From UBA1952 sp965246765 (GTDB lineage: Bacteria; Bacteroidota; Bacteroidia; Chitinophagales; Chitinophagaceae): 64,000 bases of DNA. Both the position numbers and the translations under genes were made by a program. The stretch is taken from NCBI GenBank assembly GCA_965246765.1, contig CBDFFJ010000005.1:1104248-1168247 (forward strand), read 5' to 3'. Each line of letters begins with the position of its first letter. The stretch's first letter is position 1. The notes under the pieces were generated by a model, which saw only the letters and a program-made list of their open reading frames with translations, was not told where the DNA came from and searched no databases. Shown here in pieces: positions 41,670 to 49,213 of this stretch.

Positions 41670-42935
41670 CTAGTAATGAATGAGTTTATAATTCGCAGTC
41701 GCGCCACGCGTATCCAAAATCTGTAAAAAGTAGACGCCCGGTGCGAGGTCTTGCCTGAGGTCAATACGCGCGTGCGGTGTGACCACAGAGCCATTTTTCA
41801 ATACCTTCCCATCCATAGATCGCACCTGGTAGGACAACGTAGTCGGAGTTGCTAAACTTGTTGAAAGATAGATGCAATTTGCAAAGGGATTGAGCACGGA
41901 AATTGAGCTTTGTAGTTCAGCATGTGCTGCCGTGATACCGACTAGAGGGATAAGATGCAGCGGCGTAAAAATAACATCGGCAAAAACTGGCAAGTGGTCC
42001 GAACATTCGTATAGCGCCTGTGCAGTAGAGGCACTAACCGAAGTGTTCGCAGGCAAATCCATCAATGCCTTTCCATAGTGCTGTCCATCATTGCCAAAAG
42101 ACTTGTAGGAGCCCGGTAGATATTTCATTCCTAGTGAACCGTTCATAACCGCATCTGAGACGAGAATAAAGTCAAAGCGCGAATCAAGGCCTCCGCTTGC
42201 TCCACCGTCTGATAATGCAGCAAGACGCGGCGATTGCGTATGAATATCTGCAAATGAACTGTTGTTGTCCCATGTCCCCGGACGATTCAAAGGATCATTG
42301 AGCCGGGCTCTAGTACTGGCAGGATTAGTGAGGTTCTGATACGCTACTTCGCTACTTGTATAGAGATTAAAGTCTCCAAGCATAATGATATTGCTGCTTC
42401 CATTAAGCGCAGATAAGTACACGGAAACTTTCTGCGTCTCCCTCGCTCTTTCTGCTCTATCTGAAGAAGCATTAGACGATTTAAGGTGTGCAGTTATTAC
42501 GGTGAGCTTTAGGGTGTCATGATAGATGCCGAGATCAGGGTATTCCCAATACAGCTCATAGGCAACAATGTCGCGCACATCACTGCAGATAATGCTGTCG
42601 TGGAGAAGATGGAATTTGCCTTGGCGCCAGAATAATCCGTAAAGCTGCGTAGTGCTTGTCGTGTTATGCACTTGACCATGCTGCGTGGCATAAGGCATTA
42701 CACTCGACAGCGTATCCAGTAGTCCAGGGACAGCCGTAGAGACCTCATTGAAGCATTGCAAGGAGGGTTTAATCTGCTGCAAGATTGGTTGCAAGCGCTG
42801 ATTCTTGACCGAGTAGGTATTGGCCGAATTGCCGTAGTTAAGCAGATTATAAGTGCATACGCGCAGTGTATCGCTTTGAGCCATGCAATTGGATGCAGTC
42901 AGTAGCAATGCACTGAATAGTCTGAATGTTTTCAT
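41670..42935 (-). CDS. Secreted endonuclease/exonuclease/phosphatase-fold enzyme with T9SS domain
   Basis: Start at ATG 42935 (MKTFRLFSALLLTASNCMAQ, a signal peptide). The EEP fold motifs appear in order: RVCTYNLLNYGN (Asn), CFNEVS (metal Glu), TVITAHLKSS (His), IIMLGDFNLY (Asp, Asn), DSRFDFILVSD (Asp) and ECSDHLPVFADV (terminal Asp-His pair). The last 80 residues form a T9SS C-terminal domain: SISVLNPFANCIYLS, MDGKVLKNGS, RIDLRQDLAPGVYFLQILD and YKLIHY. The full catalytic set suggests an active DNase, RNase or phosphodiesterase delivered to the cell surface or medium. Confidence 0.9.
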   Translation of the reverse strand: MKTFRLFSALLLTASNCMAQSDTLRVCTYNLLNYGNSANTYSVKNQRLQPILQQIKPSLQCFNEVSTAVPGLLDTLSSVMPYATQHGQVHNTTSTTQLYGLFWRQGKFHLLHDSIICSDVRDIVAYELYWEYPDLGIYHDTLKLTVITAHLKSSNASSDRAERARETQKVSVYLSALNGSSNIIMLGDFNLYTSSEVAYQNLTNPASTRARLNDPLNRPGTWDNNSSFADIHTQSPRLAALSDGGASGGLDSRFDFILVSDAVMNGSLGMKYLPGSYKSFGNDGQHYGKALMDLPANTSVSASTAQALYECSDHLPVFADVIFTPLHLIPLVGITAAHAELQSSISVLNPFANCIYLSTSLATPTTLSYQVRSMDGKVLKNGSVVTPHARIDLRQDLAPGVYFLQILDTRGATANYKLIHY

Positions 42936-43009
42936 CACATGCGAAAGCTACGAGGTATGCTGTTAAACCAAGTTTGATTGCCATATAGCTAACCTCAAGT
43001 TGGGTCGTG

Positions 43010-43228
43010 CTATTTGAATGACAGTAATTCGGCCAATGTGATTTTGAGCACGTTTGCCACATTATTCAGCGTAGATACCCGCGGATTCGTGCGGCCAGAT
43101 TCAAGCCGACTCATGTTGCTTTTCTCATAGTCAAGCTCGGCTGCGAGCTCTTGTTGTGAGAGGCCTTTTTCTATTCTGATTTCCTTTATTCTCTGCCCAA
43201 TCTTTTGAAGCAAAACTTTTTCCTCCAC
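43010..43228 (-). CDS. Single-HTH XRE-family repressor
   Basis: The HTH is complete: IGQRIKEIRIEKGLSQQELAAELDYEKSNMSRLESGRTNPRVSTLNNVANVL, with a short C-terminus (KITLAELLSFK). A TTG at 43237 would put the start inside an operator palindrome, so I prefer GTG 43228 (72 aa). Two palindromes (43230-43247 and 43275-43294) sit between it and the divergent small membrane gene, which suggests autorepression and control of that pair. Confidence 0.85.
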   Translation of the reverse strand: MEEKVLLQKIGQRIKEIRIEKGLSQQELAAELDYEKSNMSRLESGRTNPRVSTLNNVANVLKITLAELLSFK

Positions 43229-43229
43229 T

Positions 43230-43247
43230 GTTATCAAAATTGATAAC
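43230..43247. promoter_or_regulatory. Operator palindrome O1
   Basis: GTTATCAAAATTGATAAC has 8-bp arms (GTTATCAA/TTGATAAC) with a 2-bp centre and overlaps the 5' end of the repressor gene. Confidence 0.8.
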
Positions 43248-43265
43248 CAAGATTTCGGAATGTTG

Positions 43266-43294
43266 TACGTTTGTGGTTATCGTATATGATAACC
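43266..43294 (+). promoter_or_regulatory. Operator palindrome O2 with overlapping -7 element
   Basis: GGTTATCGTATATGATAACC (43275-43294) shares the GGTTATC half-site with O1; their centres are 46 bp apart. A perfect TAnnTTTG element, TACGTTTG (43266-43273), abuts it on the + strand, so repressor bound at O2 would block the start of the 43324 transcript. Confidence 0.75.
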
Positions 43295-43323
43295 AAGCTA
43301 AACAATTTCTTAAAACTACTCTC

Positions 43324-43527
43324 ATGAACTCACTCATCATAAAAGGCCTTCTCATCCTGAACTTGGCCGTAGTCTTAGCAAGCTCGTATAGAAAAAGCGA
43401 CATCTCAAACTCGTCATTGCACGATCAGTTTATTAGTCGCTGGAAACCTTCGGGTCAGGCGGGCTCAGGTCAAACAGACTACAGTATTAAACACTTCAAT
43501 CATCAAATCTTATACACGCTATTATGA
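43324..43527 (+). CDS. Small membrane protein, translationally coupled to the SHOCT gene
   Basis: The 67-aa product (MNSLIIKGLLILNLAVVLASSY...) has one N-terminal transmembrane segment and a polar tail of about 45 residues. Its stop overlaps the next ATG by 4 bp (ATGA). The upstream operator/promoter and the coupling support expression. No family is recognised. Confidence 0.6.
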   Translation: MNSLIIKGLLILNLAVVLASSYRKSDISNSSLHDQFISRWKPSGQAGSGQTDYSIKHFNHQILYTLL

Positions 43528-44078
43528 AATACTCATTCAGCATTCTGATCACCTTTTTGACATCCCTCGCAGTTTATGGCCAGCCAATGCCGCGCTCTGC
43601 TGCCAGCGATACCCTCGTGACAAGTGAGGGGACGCGCTTTATTGTTGGAGAGGACATAACACTTGGAACCGGCACCATGCAGAACGGGGACTTCAAATTT
43701 GTTACTCCATCACGGGCCAGCTGGACCGTGCTTACCGGCACCGCGGCTTATAAGAATGTGCCGGCCAAATTCAGTGGCCATAAGTGCAGTATCAAAGCCA
43801 TCAAGCTATACGGTAGCAAGAAGCATGGCTATGTTCCGTACCTGATGCTCGGGGGCGGTGAAGCCATGAACTGGGAGTGTGATATACAGAATGCATTGAA
43901 AGCCGGTGAGGTTTCAGCGTCTGGATATACGCCGATCACAAACCATCCAGTCACAGTGCAGCTAAAGGCCACGGGAGGTTTAGCAGATGAACTCCGGCAG
44001 CTTAAGGCGCTGAAAGATGAAGGCCTTTTGACTGAAACGGAGTATCAGGAACAGAAGAAAAAGCTGCTTGCAAAGTAA
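43524..44078 (+). CDS. Secreted protein with C-terminal SHOCT motif
   Basis: The 184-aa protein has a signal peptide (MKYSFSILITFLTSLAVYGQ). A central domain contains GTRFIVGEDITLGTGTMQNG and a Lys-rich SH3-like part. The last 30 residues (LADELRQLKALKDEGLLTETEYQEQKKKLLAK) are a SHOCT (short C-terminal) helix-turn, common in oligomeric membrane-associated proteins. It follows the repressor/small-membrane-protein control region. Function unknown. Confidence 0.82.
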   Translation: MKYSFSILITFLTSLAVYGQPMPRSAASDTLVTSEGTRFIVGEDITLGTGTMQNGDFKFVTPSRASWTVLTGTAAYKNVPAKFSGHKCSIKAIKLYGSKKHGYVPYLMLGGGEAMNWECDIQNALKAGEVSASGYTPITNHPVTVQLKATGGLADELRQLKALKDEGLLTETEYQEQKKKLLAK

Positions 44079-44250
44079 TCAAGCCCAGAGAACATATAAT
44101 GGCAGAAGCTGAGTTATTGCCGTAGTGCTAATTGATACTGTAAATAGCTCCTTCAGTCCATAATCGGCGACAAAGAATTTCATCGTACTACCACTGCGCT
44201 TGCAAAGAGGAGTCAAAATTATATTCATGAGCGAAAATTATCTTTAAAAT
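44079..44250. other. Short gap before the RHS cluster promoter
   Basis: No gene, strong hairpin or terminator is visible between the SHOCT gene and the third ACCGTTTAAAAACG box. Confidence 0.5.
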
Positions 44251-44297
44251 ACCGTTTAAAAACGGTAAGAAAGTTCTTTAGCAGAAATATACTTTTA
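44251..44297 (+). promoter_or_regulatory. Promoter with ACCGTTTAAAAACG box (copy 3), RHS cluster
   Basis: Here the box is part of the palindrome ACCGTTT-AA-AAACGGT (44251-44266). The -7 element TACTTTTA (44290-44297) starts exactly 39 bp after the box start, as in the two copies at 38.1 and 39.4 kb. It precedes the first gene of the RHS cluster by about 80 bp. Confidence 0.8.
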
Positions 44298-44375
44298 ACC
44301 GCTCGTTAAGAAATTGCGTTTTCGTGGATTGGATAAAGTGGTCGGATTCACACCTAAATTTTCCCTTGCTGAATT

Positions 44376-47300
44376 ATGCAGCAAAGACGTATCGCCAGGT
44401 GGTTCTGCACGACGCAAATAGCGCCTGTACTACGATATGTGGGGATAAGCATACCGCTGCTGACGGCGGCAGTATGCATGGCGAAAGGAGTACCGGATTC
44501 AAGTATTAAGGCAGGTATTGATTTTCCCTACTTCGGTAAAGAGCATAAACTCGTCCAAGACATTCAGTTTTCTGCTCTTGATAAAACAACCGGAAAACTT
44601 CAGTTTAATTGTTTCCGCTATACTGTATCGCAGGACAGCATATGGGTGTATGGGCAAAAGGAGGTTTCCTTCAAAGCATCATCTGGAGTTTCCCAATTCC
44701 CAATCAAATTCGGCCCCAATAGCGCAAACAGCTTTGTGCTGCCACAGTTCTACGACATCCTGCGCAAATGCGGTAACGTCCCAGCCGGCACATACAAAGT
44801 ATACCTGACGATTGTTACAGATTCTGCCATTACGATACAAAGGGTATTCCACTTGAATGCAGACTCTACGTTGCCGCCAACCTCTTCCCTCAGCAAACAG
44901 CTCAACACCACATTTTCTTTAAACAGTGAAAAACAAAAGGGACTGTTCGGGAGCGTGAAGAATACCGCCACGCAAACCGTTTCTTCCATCCCTGCCGCAA
45001 AGATTATTGAGCGAAACGCCAGCCGCCTGAACAGGCAACTAAAAACACGCGGACTTACTTCTCAGACCGAGCAGCGAGGCGATAAATCAGTGGTCAACGT
45101 CTGGTATGAAAACTGGTTCGTTGGCCGCTATGAACTGGAAGCTAATAAGTCGGCTTCCTCGCAAATCAAGCAGAAGCAAGCGCAGGTAGCAGGCAATGTC
45201 TCGGCTTTTGCTGGCAACGAGCTGGAAACCTACCGCTCACTGTTTTCTCAAGTCCGCGAACTCGCTAAGTCCGACAAAGAGGACAACGAGCTGCGAGGAG
45301 AGTTATCCACCAACGGCAACTTCTCAAACGGCCAGCCCGAATATTCTGCCCAGGACAACAACTACTATGAGCTGCGCGGACGTGCTGAAACCGAAGTGGC
45401 CGACATTCCGGTAAGCATAGAAGGATACTACACCACTCAGGATGCATACCGCCATGTGAAAGGCAGCTATATCCGGGTGCATTACGATGCTGAGCGAGCC
45501 AAGAGCAAGCTCATGAAGATCATCACAGGCTACAGGAATCAATTCAGCCAGACCCTTGCAAAGGGAGCCGGGCTGGAACAGGTGTACGGCTCCTACCTCG
45601 GCAACCTGCAAAACTCAAAGGACCGTGCGCTGATAGACCTGAAGCGGGAAGCCGGAATACCGCTTAGTAGCGGAGGCAGTGGGCTAGATACTAGCGGCCT
45701 TCAGGATAGGATTCAGGAGGCTCTCTCCAAGAAGATGCCGGATACGGCAGGCTTAGCAGGCAAGACTGAAGGCAAGCTGGACTCGGCAGGCGCCATCAAA
45801 AACAGCGCTGCAAAAGCTGCAAAAGTCAAAGATTCCGCTGTTCACAAGTATGCAAAGGCTATGAAGCAGTATGAGCAAATTCAGAAAACCCAGGCACAAA
45901 TTGAAAAGTATAGCGCCCTTCTGGAGCAATACCGTAACACGACCTACTTTGACTCGGCACTCGCATACAGTAAGATCAAAGACCTCAAAAGCGGCGACGA
46001 GACTACCTACAAGCAGATGGCGAAGTCAGCCGCAGGGCTGCTGCCTGAAGGCAAAGCCAAAACTTTTATCGCAGGGCTGACCAATCTTGATGCCGGCATT
46101 TTTTCAAAATACACCTCTAAATACACCGCTGCCGGACAGCAGCTGAAGGGTATAGACGTAGGATACGATATCGGCTTCGCGCAAATTGGTCTGACAGCGG
46201 GCAGCACAGAATATGCGGGAAGAGACGGTAGCCTGGATAAGTACACCACCTATTCCGGCAGAATGCTTTTCAGCCCTGCCAAAGGACAGAAAGCCGGATT
46301 GGTCTATTACGGCTACACGCCGTCAAAGAGCATGGTGGGCAGCAATGATTTCTTCAAGAACGCCGGCATAGCACTGCCGACGTTCCGGGCTCCTGTACAT
46401 ATCGTATCTGCCACTTATGAAGGAACAATCGCAAAAACAGTATTGGTAGAAGTAGAGGCCGCGACGTCCTACCGCAACGGAAGCGGGCAAGCATTCAGCA
46501 GCAGCTTTAATGCCGACCGCATCGCCTGGCACCTGAATGCTGAGAGCGCTATTCCAAAGACGCCGCTAAGTCTTTTGGGTTCTTACGAACACGGCGGAAA
46601 AGATTTCGAGAATAGCACGCTTCCGCTTACCATATCCGGGATTGACCTCTACAAGATTGGCGCGAAGGGCGAATTTCTACATGGCTTTCTGACAGCGGGC
46701 ATCCAGTACAACCATATCCAGCAATCCAATCTGTATTCTACCGGCGGCAATAGCCGCTGGGGATTTGATATTGCCACGCATTCCAAGCAATATCCTTCCG
46801 TCTCTTTCTCCTACAAGCCATTTGCAACCTTCCGTGCCTCCAGCGATACCCTGACTATTCCGCAACGTCCATTGCAGGGAGCAGTATGGACCGGAAAGGC
46901 CACCTACCAGATTAAAAAGAAGGGCGGTGTTTCCTACCGCTTTAGCGCAGTGCTCAACAGAAGCACGTCGCATGCAGACTCTATCAGCTATGGGGCAGAC
47001 CTGTTGCAACTGAATGCGATTTACACCGATAAGCAGTGGATGCTCATGCTTTCAACCGGGCAAAGCATGCTTCAGACTAATAGTGGCGGCTACAGGTCTG
47101 ATTCACTTAACCCTGCGCACGTGCGTACCACATTCGGCATGGGCAGCGTCAGCTACAGCTTTTCAAAGACAACCAGCGTGACTGGCGGGGCGGACATTGG
47201 CTTTGCACCCTTCGGTCTATCCAAATGGGGACTTAGTGCAGGTCTTAGCTACCGTATGAGTGCAGCACCGCTGACTGCAAGACTTAGCAGCAGGTATAGC

Positions 47301-47441
47301 GCATATCGCCTGGCTGCCTATAGCGGCGCAATAGGAAAGGACATGGGAAATGCAGAACAGTCAGAGCCGATGAGCTGGAGAAATCTGATAGGCGGAAGTG
47401 TAGAGCTGATATGGCAATTCAGAATGAAGGTCAATGGATAG
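44376..47441 (+). CDS. Large probable outer-membrane beta-barrel protein of the RHS cluster
   Basis: The 1021-aa protein begins with a weak signal region (VGISIPLLTAAVCMAKG). Residues about 60-200 form a beta-rich head (KLVQDIQFSALDKTTGKLQ). A helical middle (about 440-560) includes YAKAMKQYEQIQKTQAQIEK. From about 590 to the end come alternating amphipathic strands rich in Tyr, Gly and Ser (GYDIGFAQIGLTAGSTEYAG, RMLFSPAKGQKAGLVYYGY, TASYRNGSG-like turns), ending GGSVELIWQFRMKVNG. That pattern suggests a 14-20-strand barrel. First gene of the cluster behind the shared promoter; I infer a translocation or anchoring role for the downstream giant proteins. Confidence 0.7.
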   Translation: MQQRRIARWFCTTQIAPVLRYVGISIPLLTAAVCMAKGVPDSSIKAGIDFPYFGKEHKLVQDIQFSALDKTTGKLQFNCFRYTVSQDSIWVYGQKEVSFKASSGVSQFPIKFGPNSANSFVLPQFYDILRKCGNVPAGTYKVYLTIVTDSAITIQRVFHLNADSTLPPTSSLSKQLNTTFSLNSEKQKGLFGSVKNTATQTVSSIPAAKIIERNASRLNRQLKTRGLTSQTEQRGDKSVVNVWYENWFVGRYELEANKSASSQIKQKQAQVAGNVSAFAGNELETYRSLFSQVRELAKSDKEDNELRGELSTNGNFSNGQPEYSAQDNNYYELRGRAETEVADIPVSIEGYYTTQDAYRHVKGSYIRVHYDAERAKSKLMKIITGYRNQFSQTLAKGAGLEQVYGSYLGNLQNSKDRALIDLKREAGIPLSSGGSGLDTSGLQDRIQEALSKKMPDTAGLAGKTEGKLDSAGAIKNSAAKAAKVKDSAVHKYAKAMKQYEQIQKTQAQIEKYSALLEQYRNTTYFDSALAYSKIKDLKSGDETTYKQMAKSAAGLLPEGKAKTFIAGLTNLDAGIFSKYTSKYTAAGQQLKGIDVGYDIGFAQIGLTAGSTEYAGRDGSLDKYTTYSGRMLFSPAKGQKAGLVYYGYTPSKSMVGSNDFFKNAGIALPTFRAPVHIVSATYEGTIAKTVLVEVEAATSYRNGSGQAFSSSFNADRIAWHLNAESAIPKTPLSLLGSYEHGGKDFENSTLPLTISGIDLYKIGAKGEFLHGFLTAGIQYNHIQQSNLYSTGGNSRWGFDIATHSKQYPSVSFSYKPFATFRASSDTLTIPQRPLQGAVWTGKATYQIKKKGGVSYRFSAVLNRSTSHADSISYGADLLQLNAIYTDKQWMLMLSTGQSMLQTNSGGYRSDSLNPAHVRTTFGMGSVSYSFSKTTSVTGGADIGFAPFGLSKWGLSAGLSYRMSAAPLTARLSSRYSAYRLAAYSGAIGKDMGNAEQSEPMSWRNLIGGSVELIWQFRMKVNG

Positions 47442-47470
47442 CAGAGATACTACAACCACGAAACAATCCA

Positions 47471-48631
47471 ATGTCTATGAGACATCTTATTAGTCGGAGC
47501 AGGAGCAAAATGCTTTTACGATGCCTTTGCGCATTGTTGCTCATAGGCGTGACAGTAAGTGAATCGTCCGCACAAAGCGGCACTATTCTAAATCTGTCAC
47601 CACTGGAGGGCATCGCACTAACGCCAGAGACTATTTTCTCATTTGCCATTCAGTCAAACGCAGCAACAACGCGGGATGCAGAGGTGAAGGGCACCGTCCG
47701 ATACAAAGAGACTGGGCTTTCTTTCTCTTATAAATTCCGCACCACGATTCGGCCAGGCATCAACAGATTAGAAGGAGGCGCCCTGCGGCCCGAGTGGACA
47801 TTTTCAAGCAGTGTACTGCGCGAGCTGTTTATGGACTACCGGGTGCTTCCACAGGGAACATACGAATACTGTGTCAGCATCAATGCAATTAGCTCTAGCG
47901 GAGAGATCGCACCAGGAGATGAGGTATCCGAGTGCCTGTATCAGCGTGCCGAAGACTTGTTCTTAATCACTTTAGTTGACCCCGAGAATAACGCGAAGCT
48001 TTATGAGCACTACCCGGTGTTCTCATGGATAGTGAATTATCCCTTTGCCTCGCAGCTTACGTACCGTATTAGAGTAGCGGAAATCAAAGAAGGTCAGAAC
48101 ACAGTCAATGCCGTAGTACGTAATAATCCAGTATATACGGAAAGCAATTTGCCACAAACAACCACTACATATCCGGTATATGGAACACCGCTGAAGACGT
48201 TTCAGCCTTATGCCTGGACGGTAGATGCTTACTACAAAGGCATTCTGCTGGGCGGCGCCGAGCCCTGGAAGTTTACGATTGTGGAGGATAGCGAGCTGAT
48301 TGGCATCCCGCGCGTCAGCCCCTTTGTTGACATACGAAAAGAGCAAAATACAGCTACGTATTACGCGGTCGGAAACGTAAAACTGAAGTATGTGCTGGAA
48401 GAAAGCGAAGAGGAGGTTTTGCAGATCACGCTCAAGAACGACGCAGGCAAATTTGTCAAACTCAATGATCAGACAATCAAGGTGAAGCTTGGAGACAATC
48501 GTCTTGAGATCAATTTAAGTGGTCAGAATACGCTAAAACACCTTGGCAAATATGTCCTCGGAATTACGGACAGTAAAGGCCAGAACTATGAATTGCTGAT
48601 GAAGTACGTAAACCCAGACTACCTGAAATAA
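47471..48631 (+). CDS. Secreted beta-domain protein of the RHS cluster
   Basis: From ATG 47471 (386 aa) a signal peptide (LLRCLCALLLIGVTVSESSAQ) precedes two fibronectin-like beta domains. A central stretch contains LVDPENNAKLYEHYPVFSWI, LTYRIRVAEIKEGQNTVNAV and TYPVYGTPLKTFQPYAWTVDAYYKG, a pattern I associate with Bacteroidota genes next to giant RHS proteins. It starts 29 bp after the barrel gene. A structural or chaperone-like role in the periplasm or at the surface is inferred. Confidence 0.75.
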   Translation: MSMRHLISRSRSKMLLRCLCALLLIGVTVSESSAQSGTILNLSPLEGIALTPETIFSFAIQSNAATTRDAEVKGTVRYKETGLSFSYKFRTTIRPGINRLEGGALRPEWTFSSSVLRELFMDYRVLPQGTYEYCVSINAISSSGEIAPGDEVSECLYQRAEDLFLITLVDPENNAKLYEHYPVFSWIVNYPFASQLTYRIRVAEIKEGQNTVNAVVRNNPVYTESNLPQTTTTYPVYGTPLKTFQPYAWTVDAYYKGILLGGAEPWKFTIVEDSELIGIPRVSPFVDIRKEQNTATYYAVGNVKLKYVLEESEEEVLQITLKNDAGKFVKLNDQTIKVKLGDNRLEINLSGQNTLKHLGKYVLGITDSKGQNYELLMKYVNPDYLK

Positions 48632-48641
48632 CCTTCCTGCT

Positions 48642-49202
48642 ATGAGTTTAAATAGATTTAAAAAGCCGGTTGTGCAAATGCTGTGCGCGGCACTGATTAT
48701 CGCAACAGGTTGTAAGCAATCGTCTCTGATACGCCAAAGCAGCCCATTGGAAAAAGAGTTGTTGGGAACGTACAGCCGAGGCTGGATAACATACAAAATA
48801 TACCGGCTTCCCTTGGCTAGTACTGCGCGGGGTACCTCTAAACGGAATACCGAGCTCGTATTAAGCATCAAGATCATTAATACTGAAGAAAATGGTGCGA
48901 GCCCACTCCGCCGTCAAAGCAAGAATCTGGATCAGTACAACGTCCTATATGAATACTTGCTTAACCAGGCAAAGAATGACCTGACGCTGGTTAGCGGTAA
49001 TGCTATTGCATACCCTGTCTATTACGCGTTTGAAAACAACTACAATGTTGTTCCTTTTGAAACCATCAATGTCGGCTACGATATAAGTAGTCTGCAACGC
49101 CGCCGCAGGAAGAATAATGCAGAGCTGAGACTCTTTTACATGGATAAAATTTTTGCGCACGATACGCTTTCCTGTAGTCTTACTCATCCCCAATCAATCT
49201 AA
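48642..49202 (+). CDS. Lipoprotein of the RHS cluster
   Basis: The 186-aa product has a lipoprotein signal (MLCAALIIATGCKQ, Cys about residue 24). The mature domain contains TYSRGWITYKIYRLPLAST, YNVLYEYLLNQAKNDLTLVSG and NNYNVVPFETINVGYDI. It probably attaches to the outer membrane. No named family; its fixed place between the beta-domain and giant genes suggests a part in assembly. Confidence 0.75.
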   Translation: MSLNRFKKPVVQMLCAALIIATGCKQSSLIRQSSPLEKELLGTYSRGWITYKIYRLPLASTARGTSKRNTELVLSIKIINTEENGASPLRRQSKNLDQYNVLYEYLLNQAKNDLTLVSGNAIAYPVYYAFENNYNVVPFETINVGYDISSLQRRRRKNNAELRLFYMDKIFAHDTLSCSLTHPQSI

Positions 49203-49213
49203 ACATACTGTTC

